From assembly GCA_039566865.1 (NCBI GenBank), contig CM076943.1, forward strand, positions 43,160,663 through 43,224,662: a stretch of DNA of 64,000 bases. Direction: 5' to 3'. Origin of the DNA: Aurelia coerulea. Lineage: Eukaryota; Cnidaria; Scyphozoa; Semaeostomeae; Ulmaridae. The number at the start of each line of letters is the position of its first letter. The first letter of the stretch is position 1. The notes beneath the pieces are model-generated. The model did not search any database and was not told the DNA's origin. It saw only the letters and a list, made by a program, of their open reading frames with translations. Positions 45,754 through 57,139 of this stretch are shown in pieces. A program made the position numbers and the translations under genes.

Positions 45754-47145
45754 ACCCTCTTTTTACCTGCTTTTTCATCACCTCATTAATGCCATATTGA
45801 AGCTTGACTCGCTTTCGAGCGGGGGAACAGATAAGGGTAGGACTTTCTATTTTAGTTGGTGTTGACTCACTAACATGTGTCAGATATTGCAAAATAGGTT
45901 CTTTTCTTTGTCGATTCGAAGCGACGTGGCCTGGATGAATTAAATGGGAGGGCATTGAAAGGAGGGGGTCTGTCAGGAAAATTTTTGGGGCCACGCCCTT
46001 TACTTTGGTTTAGAATACATCACCCAATATCGTGCTTGCCATTAGCGACAAGAAAACGTTGATAGTTTTATGACAATCCAATGAATCAGAGCACGAGGAA
46101 AGTTATGAACATCTCCCGATATCATGCTTGCCATAAGCTCATTAGCGACAAGGAAACTCGGATAGTTTTGTAACAGTTGTCCTATAAATCAGAGCATGAG
46201 AACAATTTTGAGGAAAGATCCTTTACTCTGGCTTAGAATGCATAACCCAATATCATGCTTGCCATTAGCTCATTGTGACAAGGAAACTCGATTAGTTTTG
46301 TGACAGTTCTCCTATAAATCAGAGCATGAGAAAAATTTTGAAGAAAGATCCCTTAATTAGGGTTAGAATGTATCTCTCAATATTATGCTTGCCATTAGCG
46401 ACAAGGAAACCTTGATGGTTTTGTGACAGATCTGACTGGGAACTTGCTACTTTAGTCTATTTTGACGTTTTGGGTCTAATCATGTAAAATGTCGGGTCTA
46501 TCACAAAACTGCTTTCAATATTCTGGGTCTGCGTCAAGCCCAAGAGTTTTGGTCTGGGTCTACGCAAATTTGTTTTGGTCTACGAGTTTTGGGTCTGGCT
46601 TGGACACCCCGTACCTCATTCTGCCCCGGAAATTGGGCCCTCGTTGTTAGTCTGGCCCGCTAGTCAAATTTCCCTAAAAGATGCCTTGCTGATGGTATAA
46701 TGGGGGCTCCAAATAAAACCTATACGGAGGTCATAGGAACCATTTGGGCAGGAGGACTGCACTGTATATTTAAGCTCTTATGGTTTGCAGGTCCTCACAG
46801 GTTCTTGGGAGAGAGAGGGGGCGGGGGGACTTCACGCAATGAAGTCCCTGAAAATATTTGTTTTGTTTTGAATTGAATGAGAATGACGCAACCCGCAGGT
46901 ATTACAGTCATATTCTGGGTCCTACAATGACTGACATCAGCTAACTAAAGAACACTTTTGAGTTGCTCTTATTTCATAGGCCAATTCAAATTTAGCAGAA
47001 AGAAAAATTTCAGAGAAATAGTACTCTGAAACTGTCTGCAACGATTAAGCACTTATCAGCCGTCACCATTGTTTCATTTCTACATGATAATGAGCTATGA
47101 ATTTTCTTTTCCAAATTTGCAAAAAGGGCCCGTAATTTTTCTTTA
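45754..47145. repeat. Tandem 'ctttggcttagaat' units (about 45990-46440) and gggtct repeats
   Basis: A unit of about 140 bp, starting ccctttactttggtttagaa and containing tatcatgcttgccatta, gacaaggaaac, and cctataaatcagagcatgag, repeats about three to four times with indels. The start block is the same as that inside the hAT element at 43189. From about 46455 to 46610 a loose gggtct-type repeat follows (ttttgggtctaatc, gtcgggtctatcac, ctgggtctgcg). This may be the decayed interior of another hAT relative. No gene is recognised up to 47145. Confidence 0.65.
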
Positions 47146-47149
47146 ACTC

Positions 47150-47717
47150 TACTTGTCAGAACAAGGGCAGATTTCGTAACACAATAGCAACAGTTGCGTT
47201 TGATTGACACCCCAATTCAAAGTGATTAGCAAATGCAGACAAAAGTTTCCCCGAAACTAGTAGGGCAAACTCTCGCCTTGTGCAAGCGAAAGGTGGTTTT
47301 TAAGAGATGTTACATGGTTATAACGGAAGGAGAAGGGTAAATCCAAGGTTTTGTCTGGCGGATTTTGTTTATTTCATTCAGGAGCTGTTTTGTAATGGTT
47401 TCATTTAAGCCCTAAATACGCGAGAATTACAATACCTTTTGCTCGGCTTCTGAATCAAATAAAGACATTCCGCCAGAGAGAACTTTAGATTTGCCCTTCT
47501 CCTTTCGCTATAACTACATAACTTCTCTTAATTTCCACCTTTCGCTTGCACAAGGCGAGAGTTTGCCCTACTAGTTTTGGGGAAACTTTTGCGGCTTTGT
47601 TTTTAATTACTGGTTGAGAGAATTCCCTTTGTCTGCAGTCACTAATCGCTTTGAATTGAAGTGTCAATCAAATGAAGCTGTTGCTATTGTATTACAAAAT
47701 CTGCCCTTGTTACTTGT
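47150..47717. mobile_element. Foldback element with about 200-bp arms
   Basis: The left arm 47150-47343 (acttgtcagaacaagggcag ... gcaagcgaaaggtgg ... gaaggagaagg) is inverted at 47488-47717 (cttctcctttcgctataac ... ccacctttcgcttgc ... ctgcccttgttacttgtcag). The right arm has a roughly 30-bp extra segment. The centre of 145 bp has no coding signal. Confidence 0.8.
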
Positions 47718-47855
47718 CAGAGGGTCCAGGGGGCTATCGCCACTTTGCCACCCGGGCCAGACCGCGCCTGCTGCATAGACGCACATAGTTCGAGCAGATT
47801 AGAAGCTCGAGCGCAGCTGATTTTGTCACTTCTTTCCTCCATAGCCTGCCCGAAC

Positions 47856-47946
47856 ATGTCTTACTGCAGCTTCGCAGATCTGAAAAAGTCATTACTCCTT
47901 TTATCTTGCTTGATGCTGATTGGAGTGAACTTGGCTGTTCCATACG
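47856..47946 (+). CDS. Candidate signal-peptide first exon (alternative 1)
   Basis: The ATG follows a possible acceptor (ttctttcctccatag) and the frame reads MSYCSFADLKKSLLLLSCLM then LIGVNLAVPY. This is a good secretory signal: a lysine pair, a leucine-rich core and a small-residue region. The exon would end in phase 1 at a GTGAGC donor, leaving a single G. The ShKT exon at 58125 enters in phase 1, so the two are compatible over a 10-kb intron holding repeats and a LINE. A second signal-peptide exon with the same exit phase lies much closer (56773), so this may instead belong to another gene or an alternative promoter. Confidence 0.4.
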
Positions 47947-47994
47947 GTGAGCTTTTTGGGGCTTTTTGTTCGCATTAGTAATTTCTGTTTTCAA

Positions 47995-49050
47995 AGATGC
48001 TGTTAAACCATTGACCACACCGACCAATGCACCAACCTCATACCACCGATCACACTTACACGCCGATCAAACCCACCACGGACCAAAAAACCTCTTACTT
48101 CCAACCATAACTGTCATTGATCACCGACCCACATACAACAACCGACCATACACCATATACCATCGACCAAACCTACATACCGACCAAACCAACCACGGAC
48201 CAAGAAAACCAACTACCATCGAACATAGCTGTCACTGACCACTGACCCACAGACAACAACCGACCATATACCACCGACCACAACTTACACAGCGACCAAT
48301 CCAACTACGGACCAACAAACCACCTACCATCGACCATAGCTGTCACTGACAACTGACCCACAGACAACAACCGACCATATACCACGGACCAAGCCTACAC
48401 ATCGACCAAAGCGACCATGGCCCAGCAAAACCAATTACCATCAACTGAAGCTGTCACTGTCCACTGACCCCAGGGGGACACTCAGAAAATACGCGTATGG
48501 GGGATCAGGCCAAGGAATTTTCAGGCAACACAAAAATATCAGTTTAGCTTCATTGCAACCCAAACAGATAAGCTCATTTTATGCATTGACATCCGTAAAA
48601 GAACATAAAAGATCCGGAAACAATACAAATTGAGGCCAGGATTGCCTCTAACGAACCCAGAAATATTATGTTGACTATATTTGATCCCCAAAATATCATG
48701 GCGATAATTTCAGATCATTTAGACCCAAAAATATTACTTTTAGCAATATTCTGACTCGAAAATATCGTCTTAACTCCCCGTATGTGCATGTGCTGAGTGC
48801 CCCCTGGGCACCGACCCACATACAACAACCGACCATATACCACTGACCAAACTTACACCCGACCATACCGACCTCGGACCAACAATACCACTTTCCATCG
48901 ACCATTGCTGCCACTGACTTCCGACCCACAGACAACAACTGACCACACCAAACCGACGATGGACTAACAAAACCACTTACCTTCGACCATAGCTATCGCT
49001 GACTACCGACCCACAGACAACAACCGATCATATACCATCGACCAAACTTA
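47995..49050. repeat. GACCA-rich tandem array, about 110-118-bp units
   Basis: Higher-order units contain the ordered blocks accatcgaccatagctgtcac, tgacccacagacaacaacc, gaccatataccac and cgaccaa-c-tacac. They recur near 48030, 48135, 48250, 48360, 48820, 48930 and 49015. Within each unit the pentamer GACCA recurs irregularly. The unit length is not a multiple of three and indels are common, so it is not a protein repeat. A MITE at about 48469-48808 splits the array. Confidence 0.85.
48469..48808. mobile_element. MITE with CAGGGGG-type 30-bp inverted ends
   Basis: The left end CAGGGGGACACTCAGAAAAT and the right end reading (inverted) CAGGGGGCACTCAGCACATG share a terminal repeat of about 30 bp, extending to CGTATGGGG/CCCCGTATG. 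The element is about 340 bp and sits in the GACCA array. The flanks cactgac and caccgac are similar, but because the array is repetitive a target duplication cannot be proved. Confidence 0.75.
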
Positions 49051-49052
49051 AG

Positions 49053-49650
49053 CCTTGGTCAAGCGCATCCAACATTTCATCCAGCATTTCCACCCAAAAA
49101 ATTTAAAGTTTGCCGATGTTTATGAGGGGGTGGTCAAACGCATCCAACATTTCATCCAACATTTCATCCAACATTTCCTTGATCGTACATCGCCTGCGCA
49201 GCAACGTGTTTCTGTTTACATCAATTAAGAAAGGCGAGAAAAACAAAAAATGAAATGAGCAAAGATGGCCGACTTCCAAAGCAACATGTTGAAATGGAAA
49301 TTAGTTGCAGCCATAGTACTTGCTACCATCATTGACGAGACGGAAGGTAGAGGGTGGAAAAGAGGGAAAACCAGAGAGTGGATGAAGAGAAGGGAAGAAC
49401 GTGGATGCTGCAGTACCATTGTCCGTGAGTTGCAGATCGAGGACTGTGCAAGTTACAAAGAAATGATGAGGATGAAGCACAGCTTTTTGGAAATTTTACA
49501 GCTGATAGAGAAAGACATCACCCCACAGCAAATACTTGGTGGGCAAAAAGTGAACAGTCCCATGTCAAGACTGACGTTAAAGGACAAGTCCGGGGTTGGA
49601 ACGATTGATGATAAAGTACAAGATAATACTGCTATGAATGATGTATGAAA
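49053..49650 (+). pseudogene. PIF/Harbinger-type transposon 5' part with transposase start
   Basis: The region opens with subterminal repeats of catccaacatttcatccaac (five or six times between 49065 and 49175) after ttggtcaagcg. A frame from ATG 49265 (127 codons) then follows. It contains REWMKRREERGCCSTIVREL, EDCASYKEMMRMKHSFLEIL and LIEKDITPQQ. This is the N-terminal pattern of HARBI1-like nucleases (W/REW..RR..RG...L..EL...D...Y....RM....F..I...I...I). The frame is intact as far as it goes but has lost the DDE catalytic region, because a small foldback begins at 49697. It is a 3'-truncated element. Confidence 0.75.
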
Positions 49651-49696
49651 GTTTTTTTTACTATCTTTTGTCTTCTCCTTGGGAAATTACGTATCC

Positions 49697-49926
49697 AAAT
49701 AAGCAATTTGAGCAAAGTGATGTTATATCGGACAAACGAAAACGAGTCTGTGCGATTGTTTTTCGCCTCTTAATGGCTGCTAGTCTCTTTATCGTGTACT
49801 TATGCATTGAAAATGGCACGATAACACGAGAAAGAGGCTTGCGATGATAAAGAAGCAAAAAACAATTGCACAGCCTCGTTTTCGTTTGTGTGTTATGACG
49901 TCACTTCGCTCAAATTGCTTATTCGA
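49697..49926. mobile_element. Foldback MITE, about 230 bp
   Basis: aataagcaatttgagcaaag...aaacgaaaacgag...tgattgttttt on the left is inverted on the right as aaaaacaattgcacagcctc-gttttcgtttg...ctttcgctcaaattgcttatt-like sequence. Arms are about 90 bp and the centre holds tatcgtgtacttatg/cgataacacgag. It interrupts the end of the Harbinger remnant. Confidence 0.8.
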
Positions 49927-49927
49927 A

Positions 49928-50207
49928 AATGCAATAAAATTTAATTTTGAGCACAATTTCCATTCAAACATAAAAATTATGATAGATTACATCAAATAGC
50001 ACTACCCTCCAAAATATCTTTGCAAAATATTGCAATTTAGTTAAGTTTTCGCGAAAAATTATATTCGAGAATTGGCGATTTTGACAGAGTTAGTTCCAGA
50101 AAATTGTCTCCCTCCCCCTCATTTGTCAAAATATTTTTATAAAACTTCTTGAGTCGCTGCACAAAAAGTAGCAGCAAAAAGTCAGAAAGTTTCCAGGCAA
50201 TAATTGT
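49928..50207 (+). mobile_element. Stray interior piece of TTAA MITE copy 2
   Basis: Blocks such as aaatttaattttgagcacaa, catcaaatagcactaccctc, gttccagaaaattgtctccc and tcagaaagtttccagg are the same, in order and orientation, as 18890-19170. The TTAACCCTA ends are missing, so this is a truncated or recombined copy. Confidence 0.85.
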
Positions 50208-51249
50208 TTGCAGCCAATAATTGGTTATGTGACCACGCCCTTGAGACGCTCGAAAAGTGGGGGAACGCCGCTTTTAGTTATATCTTGCATCGTAAACATG
50301 GCTGGAATGAACACAAAAAAGGCAAGATGTTTTGTTGAATTTGAATTTGTATTGAGAATTTATACCCAATTGAGATCATGCATTCTACTTAGAATGCCTC
50401 TCCCAACAGTGGTGAAGCATTTCTTAGGAAGCCAAAACATTGCTCTACCAAACCTCGAGAAAACCATTCTCTCCTTGTTTTTCACTAAACTCAAAGAGCA
50501 CCGCTTGACAGATCTGCCTGACACCCCCCCCCCCCCGCCTGAGATACAAAGTTTATTGCATTTTTGTACGAACCTCGAGGCCAAACTTTTTTAAATGCGG
50601 GGTGTCCTGACCCCCTCATTCCCCCCTTTGGATACGCCACTGTCACAGATGCAAATGATAATCCTCCTGTTTTTCGCAAACCGAGCGAATTATGTTTTTA
50701 CCGGCAGTGAAAATTCAACGTCACTTCAATCGTCACTTATCACTCGACAGTGCTGTACATTTATGTCAATAAAAAATTTTCACTTCAGGTCACCTCTAAT
50801 TTAACTAGAAACAGCTCTCGCTAGGTTTGCCCGCAATATACGTAGGTAGGATCCTTACAGGTGGTGTAAGGTGGGGAAGTTTTTCCTGAATAATGCCCCG
50901 TTGCTTCAGTGAAAGCAGAAGAAAAGTAAATCATGCCATGATAACTATCACCATAACAGTATCTGACACATTTGAGTAACTTTAATCGAAACTGGTCGTC
51001 AGCCTCAATTTTCTACTAATATGCTGGCCTTGAGCTGTTCCAATGATTTCCCCAGTGCTATCTACCTTTTGTAAGATTTTTTCTCTCGATGAAATAAACG
51101 TTTGTGATAATGTTATCTTCCTCAGCTGGGGCAGAATACAACTAATACAACTCAGCCTCAATGTTTATTTTCCTGTTTGATTTGACCTAACAGCCTTCAA
51201 AAAAAACAATCCAGAAAAGAATTCCGAAAAAGACAAGATTTGAATAATA
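50208..51249. other. No gene recognised; possible hAT-like end near 50630
   Basis: A tattctacttagaatgcctctccc block near 50385 resembles the repeated unit of the hAT element at 43189. The string ggatacgccactg near 50631 is an inverted CAGTGGCGTATCC, a common hAT terminus. A C-run lies at 50524-50537. I could not find the partner end. Confidence 0.45.
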
Positions 51250-52242
51250 TACCGGGTGTCCCCAATAAAAACGCAACGGAGTTGATCGGGACTAGCGACA
51301 GGAATTTAAGTCCAATCCATCCAAAATATGTTTTTATGTAATCCTCGATAGCTAGCTTGAAGATAGATACCTTATGTTTGTTGATATTGCTGCATGGAGA
51401 CTTGGAATATCAATCCTGAAATTCCAAATTTGCTTCCATCTCCAAACCAGAGGTTTCGGGTTTTGGCCTAACTGAAAATGTGCTTGAGGAGTCTCCTCGG
51501 TCATATGCATAATGTAGTAGTGTGAGCATGCTAAGCCACACATGTTTTGGCACACAGTTCAATTAAGATTTGAAAGCTAGAAATTAGCAAACATACCAAT
51601 GCTGAAGGGAAAATTCACATTCACAAAGGAAAATATTTCTCCAACCATACTGCACCTGAAAAAGAGCCAAGCACGAATGAACATCTTTAAGGATCTTATC
51701 CATGGATGATTTCCCTTTGGTGTATTTGTTTTTTTTTTCATAATAGGTCAGAGAAAGATTACACAAACTGCATGTCATTAAAATCATGAAGATTGCAAGA
51801 ACTGATTCATTTTCACACCCAAGCAAACTATTTCGCAGATTACTTTCTTTTGTGAGACAGATGCAATGCTAACTTCTCGAAACTTTTGAACCATAAGCAA
51901 AATGACTTTTCAGGACGAAATTGGTGAATTTGATTGAATTTCTATTCAAATATTTTCCTCAGCATGAGGTTTATTCTCTTACTTCACAGCAATTCAGGAG
52001 ATTCCCCAAAATAGCGTGTTTACAGTTTAGGCTAAAAGCCACAAGCCCTGGTTTGGAGGTTCAGGCAAATTTGAACTATCAAGATTAATATCCCAACTCT
52101 CCATGCACCAATATCAACAAACAAGGTATCTTTCTTCAAGTCAGCTATCGAGGATTATGTAAAAATTATTAGCAATTGATTGGACCTAAATTCTTGTTGC
52201 TAGTCCCGATCGAATCCGTTGCGTTTTTTGGGACACCCGGTA
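51250..52242. mobile_element. TA-flanked element with CCGGGTGTCCC ends (0.99 kb)
   Basis: It opens TACCGGGTGTCCC and closes GGGACACCCGGTA. The similarity extends inward for over 200 bp: aacgcaacggagttgatcgg against ccgatcgaatccgttgcg, tgtttgttgatattg against caatatcaacaaac, and caaaccagagg against cctggtttgg. A TA target duplication fits Tc1/mariner-like elements, but no transposase is present. The left 220 bp are homologous to part of the 1.1-kb satellite unit at 17425-24988. Confidence 0.85.
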
Positions 52243-52839
52243 CTCCTGTTCTAAAGGTTCTCGTTTTGTCTCAATTAATGTAATGTTGCTTTGTTTTCCT
52301 TATTCACGTATTGCAAGATGCTTTCACGGATGCTTCACTTCTTTGTTGTGAACACAAACAAAATCGTAGCCCTCATATTTCATTTGACATCCCTGAAATT
52401 TCCGAGCCTCGTATTAGGTGCCCTCGTTTTCATTGTGGCTAAAAATCTGCTGACAAATTGCTGACTCACTTTCGCCAGGTGAGATTTGTTCTGGTTATGA
52501 GAATCATGTACCCACGCACGTCCGGGGCAGACTATAAGCCGGAGTGCGCTATCGCGCGCTCTTTGCGGGCAAGCATGATTCCTTAATAATTTTGTTGGGG
52601 AGATGAGCAAGACTGAATTATGTTTTTTATGCGCGCGCAGATATCCCTCGAAACCGAGGCAATGGTGAAATCAGAATTATTACAAACGCTCCTTTCCTCA
52701 ATTCTAGAACTGACTATAGCTGAAACCATAACAGCAACAACGAGCATAGGTGAAGGTCGCCCGGAAAGAGCTCACACTGATATATACGGAGAACAACCCA
52801 AAACAAAAACAAGACAGTTATACACACAAGGAACCCGAG
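52243..52839. other. No gene recognised
   Basis: Spacer up to the 5' truncation of the LINE. The open frame that leads into the LINE from 52750 begins in non-homologous sequence. Confidence 0.4.
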
Positions 52840-55191
52840 TTTCAGTTTGAGCAGCTAATAAATAAGTATACAAGGGTTGCTGTTACGACAAATGAGCAAA
52901 ATGAACAGAAAACTTCAAAAACACTAATAGACCATTTCTCAACAACGAGTCCCAGGTACATCTTAAGAGCAGATGTTTTGCGGATTGGGATGGTTGATCA
53001 CTACATGGTGTATGGTATAAGAAAAATAAATGCTTGGAGACTCAATAAGAAAAAACCAAAAATTATTGAGACTCGCAGCCTTAGCAAGTATGATAAGGAA
53101 CTTTTTCGGAACGACCTACGTCAGATTGATTGGTCAGCCATCCTTAATCCGCTCTCAGAAAATCCAAATGTAATGGCCTCCGCCTTTCAGGAGATTTTTG
53201 AGTTTATCTTAGATATGCATGCCCCTCTCAAGAAAGGAAGGGTACGAGGTGAATTTGCACCTTGGCTAAATCAATCCATAAGATCCTTAATGAGGGAGAG
53301 GGATTTGGCTAAGAGGGCTGCTGAAAAATCTCCTGAGAAATGGAGTGTCTATAAGCAACTTAGAAATAAAGTAACGAAAGAAATAAAGGTTGCTGTACAG
53401 TCACACTATCACGGGTTAATTAACGAAAATAAGGACAACCCCAAAAAAATGTGGCAGACTATAAACAGAGTCTTAGATCGATCCTCTAAGTCAACAATTC
53501 CTGCGAGTTTGGACATTGATGGCAAAAAACTAACTAAGGAGGGAGATATAGTAGAAGCAATGAATCATCATTTTGTTTCAGTTGGACCAAAACTAGCAAG
53601 TAAAATTGAACAAAATACAAATGATGATCCTCTTAAGCATATCGATAATGAACGGAACACAGTGAGACTCACCCCTGTTGATGAGGATTACGTGCCTAGA
53701 GCCATTAAGCAACTAAAAAATGGCAAGGCCCCAGGACCTGATAAGATTCCGACAATGCTGATAAAGGACGCTTCGGATCTTATATGTAAACCGTTGACAA
53801 TGGTTTTCAACTCTTCTTTACGGAAGGGTATTTTCCCTGACATCTGGAAACTGGCGAAGGTCACCCCCATTTTCAAATCAGGTTCTAAAAGTGAGGCTAA
53901 CAACTATAGGCCTATCTCGGTGATCTCTGTGTTCTCGAGAATCCTTGAAAGGATTGTACATGACCAAGTTTACGAATATCTCAAAGCAAACAAGGTTCTG
54001 ACAATGAGTCAATCAGCTTTTCAAAAACTTTGTTCAACAATAACATCATTGATTGATAGTACTGACTATTGGTATGAGAATATTGACCACAAGCACTTTA
54101 CTTTAGCAATATTCCTAGATCTCAAAAAGGCTTTCGATACTGTTGACCATAAGATTTTGTTAGAAAAATTGAGGAAATACGGTATTCGAGAACTTTCCGG
54201 AGACTGGTTCAAATCATACCTTGAAAACAGAAAGCAGTACTGTGCCGCCAACGGTGATGAATCAAGGCCTAGGACAGCTACATGTGGCATTCCCCAAGGT
54301 TCCTGTCTTGGCCCCCTTCTCTTCATAATGTACCTCAATGACTTTGAAAAATGTTTGAAAGTCTCAAAGGCCGGTATGTATGCTGATGATACTCACGTGA
54401 CCTTAACATCAAAGAATGTCGAAGAACTTGTTCATAAGGCTCAAGAGGAGTTGGCCCATATTTCTGAATGGATGCGGATAAATAAATTAAGTGCCAATCC
54501 ACAAAAAACAGAGTATATGGTAATTGGGCACCCTCGTAAAACTAATAAAGTGGAGATACACGATACATTGAGACTGAATGGTTCAGATATAAAACGAGTG
54601 AAAAAAACCAAATCACTTGGAGTCATTGTAGACGAAGGGCTTAACCGGGAAGAACAATTCAAAACTGTCAAAGGGAAAGTTCGCGGAGGTCTCGCATCTT
54701 TAAAAAAATTGAAGAACATCCTCCCACAATCTCAGTTAAGCAATGTATATCGTGCTCTTGTAGAAAGTCACATGCGATATGCAGATGTAATCTGGGGTAG
54801 CCTCTCTAATTCGAGAAAGGAGTCCCTTCAACGTCTTCAAAACAGAGCCATTTCCATGATCGATACGTCCAGGATAAAAGATGAATGGTCGAATAATTTC
54901 CTTCAGGTTGGACAACTTGTCACGTTTGATCGTGTAGTTATGGCCTATAAGATCATGAACAGACTCAGCCCGGAAAATCTCTGGAACAAATTTCAACGAA
55001 GAGCCCAATACTCCAGTTACAACACGCGGTTCTGTAGAGATCTTCAGATTCCAAGGTACAATCTGGAGTATGCCAAAAAAGGATTTTCCTATTCAGCTCT
55101 TAAGGTCTGGAATGAAATCCCTTTAAATATCAGGGAACTACCTACCTTGTGCCGATTCAAAAAACAACTAAAAATACATTTGATGAGCTGA
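52750..55191 (+). CDS. LINE reverse transcriptase ORF (CR1/L2-like), 5'-truncated but open
   Basis: This 813-codon frame is uninterrupted. Homologous sequence begins at about residue 32 with the tail of an apurinic-type endonuclease (TLIDHFSTTSP, VDHYMVYGIRK). A linker and the reverse transcriptase follow (KAPGPDKIP, NNYRPISVISVFSRILERIV, FLDLKKAFDTVDHKILLEKL, CGIPQGSCLGPLLFIMYLND). The catalytic YADD is at residues 544-547. The C-terminal domain ends WNEIPLNIRELP...LKIHLMS. The 3' untranslated region runs to about 55370. The catalytic residues are present, but most of the endonuclease is missing, so it could not insert by itself. Two shorter copies of the same family lie at 3608-4185 and 26808-26945. 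It sits in what may be a 10-kb intron of the ShKT gene, same strand. Confidence 0.92.
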   Translation: MKVARKELTLIYTENNPKQKQDSYTHKEPEFQFEQLINKYTRVAVTTNEQNEQKTSKTLIDHFSTTSPRYILRADVLRIGMVDHYMVYGIRKINAWRLNKKKPKIIETRSLSKYDKELFRNDLRQIDWSAILNPLSENPNVMASAFQEIFEFILDMHAPLKKGRVRGEFAPWLNQSIRSLMRERDLAKRAAEKSPEKWSVYKQLRNKVTKEIKVAVQSHYHGLINENKDNPKKMWQTINRVLDRSSKSTIPASLDIDGKKLTKEGDIVEAMNHHFVSVGPKLASKIEQNTNDDPLKHIDNERNTVRLTPVDEDYVPRAIKQLKNGKAPGPDKIPTMLIKDASDLICKPLTMVFNSSLRKGIFPDIWKLAKVTPIFKSGSKSEANNYRPISVISVFSRILERIVHDQVYEYLKANKVLTMSQSAFQKLCSTITSLIDSTDYWYENIDHKHFTLAIFLDLKKAFDTVDHKILLEKLRKYGIRELSGDWFKSYLENRKQYCAANGDESRPRTATCGIPQGSCLGPLLFIMYLNDFEKCLKVSKAGMYADDTHVTLTSKNVEELVHKAQEELAHISEWMRINKLSANPQKTEYMVIGHPRKTNKVEIHDTLRLNGSDIKRVKKTKSLGVIVDEGLNREEQFKTVKGKVRGGLASLKKLKNILPQSQLSNVYRALVESHMRYADVIWGSLSNSRKESLQRLQNRAISMIDTSRIKDEWSNNFLQVGQLVTFDRVVMAYKIMNRLSPENLWNKFQRRAQYSSYNTRFCRDLQIPRYNLEYAKKGFSYSALKVWNEIPLNIRELPTLCRFKKQLKIHLMS

Positions 55192-55370
55192 AAGCAATTC
55201 AAAACACAACTCCCTGGGAGAACAGCAATATAATCTTTAGCCCTCGATGTTTTTCTTTTTGTTTATATAAATATATTGATTAATTGTATTGTATGTTTTT
55301 TGTAGTTTTATTATGCTGAAGGGATATTGTGTATAAATAATTTAAAATGAAAAAAATGACAATGAAACCC

Positions 55371-56772
55371 GCGGAGTTTTGCCCAGTTTATTAATCGCAA
55401 ACCAATGTTGTAAAGAAATCAAACTATTTGATTCTGGGCAATAAAAATCTCTTGCAAAGCCTGGAGTTTCTGCTCTCTCAACTAACCCTTCGATGGACTA
55501 AAACTTCCCGCCCGACGTGCGTCACTGCGAGTAGTATCGACGAGCGAGTAATATTTTCTGAACGCAGTCATGCTTACCTTGAAGTAAAAATTGCTCTGTA
55601 AAATGTTGAAAAAGATTTGCTCAACGACCAATTTGCCATAAAGGGAATATAAACGTGAAATCAATGTGAAAAGAAATTTGCGATATACTTTAAAACAACA
55701 AGAATTTCGGCCCAATCTATCATAAACTGACCCCCTGGTACATCAAACCAAACATCAAGTAATCAATACTAACATAGGCTACGGACGGGGGTATAATTTT
55801 GACTTCACCTTGAGCTGTTGTCGTTGCTCTCCATTGTTTGCGACTGTTAGATTGTAAACAAACAAAGATGGCGGGCTGGGAAATCAGCATAAAACCAACA
55901 CGGAGATATCTAATTTTTAGGATGTCATCCCCTATTTTCCCGGCAGTACCAATACGATTATCTGACAGCCAAAGAAAGTTTCGATCGATACAAAAAGTTT
56001 CCTGAAAATGCTGCGGCCAGATTTTTGCAAATTACATAGAAATTCTATCAATTTTTCCTCACTATTGTTGAACCAAAATCTAGTAACCTTGAAATTTCTT
56101 GGCTTGTGAGGCTCAAAAGAGTCAAATAGGCTTGCAATTCAATGAAATAAACAACAAAGTATCTACCTTTTCAAAAATAATTTGACTGCTTGTTTATTTC
56201 AAGGATTTTGAACACAAGGAGGGTTTACTTTGGCAGACCAAAATACTTAGGCCGATAACCATGTGAAGATCACCGGTACTTCGATAAAAATTGAAGTATG
56301 ATCCCCTATTTTCCCGAATAGCTCACCTGGCTCAAAATGTTGCTCAGATCTTGGAGAAGGATTTCAGAGATGGTGGTGAAAAGGCTGCGGCCAGTTTTGG
56401 AGTATTTTACAAAACATTAAATCCTTGAATTCTTCGTCTTTTGTGACAATCACCACGATATCTATTCCACGTGTTTGGAGCCCTTTAAAATGTTTGATTA
56501 ACTTCAGCTCTCGTCCAAGTAATCTTCAACTTCCAACCTGTGCATTTGGCCAAGTACCGAAGACAATAGGTAAATTCCCAGGGGTCGGGAGTCTTCGAAA
56601 ATCTATTGTTTGTTTTTCCTGGCAGCTTTCCAGATTCACAGATTCTAACTAAATGCGGAGGCGCATGGTGCTGTCGGTCAGCGGCAAAACATAATTCAGT
56701 CTTGTTGGGGAGAAGAAGTGCTGACCCTATTGTTTTGATACATTGTGTTTCAGCTTTGTTGAGAGCGAACCG
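55371..56772. other. No gene recognised; weak duplicate blocks
   Basis: A short ordered pair of blocks, cccctattttccc followed by ctgcggccag, occurs at about 55928-56022 and again at about 56302-56396. An aaagATGGCGGGCTGGG start-like sequence at 55864 opens a frame of only about 47 codons. Nothing firmer can be said. Confidence 0.35.
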
Positions 56773-56854
56773 ATGTTGGGGCTCACGTTGTCATGCGCAT
56801 CGCTGCTTTTGTTTCTTCCCTTGTTCTCAACAGCCAAGCTAATTTGCGTATTAC
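56773..56854 (+). CDS. Candidate signal-peptide first exon (alternative 2, preferred)
   Basis: From the ATG the frame reads MLGLTLSCASLLLFLPLFST followed by AKLICVL and meets a strong donor GTAAGT after TTAC. The exon therefore exits in phase 1, leaving a C. The hydrophobic core and small residues before lysine are typical of a cleaved secretion signal. The ShKT exon 1.27 kb downstream enters in phase 1, and joining creates no stop. This would give a short secreted protein with a ShKT module. The exon call rests on frame, donor and signal-peptide appearance only; a rival first exon lies at 47856. Confidence 0.5.
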
Positions 56855-57139
56855 GTAAGTGCCGTAAATCGTTACTGCGCATGCGATCTGGAGCCCTTTT
56901 TGGGGGATTCCTCGAGGCTTTCAACTTAGCCTGTTCGTATCCCCAACAAGCTTTTAACTTTAAGGGAAGAAACGTCTCAGGAAAGATTTTGCCTTTTTGT
57001 GTTTTTGGTCAAAATTTGTAAAAGTTAGCCTTCGCAATTCCCACAAATCATTATATTTTCAAGAACTTCGCATTTTGTCCAACTTGCAGAATTTCTTCCT
57101 GTGAAAGGCTTGTCCCTCAAACATCAAACATTTTTTGTG

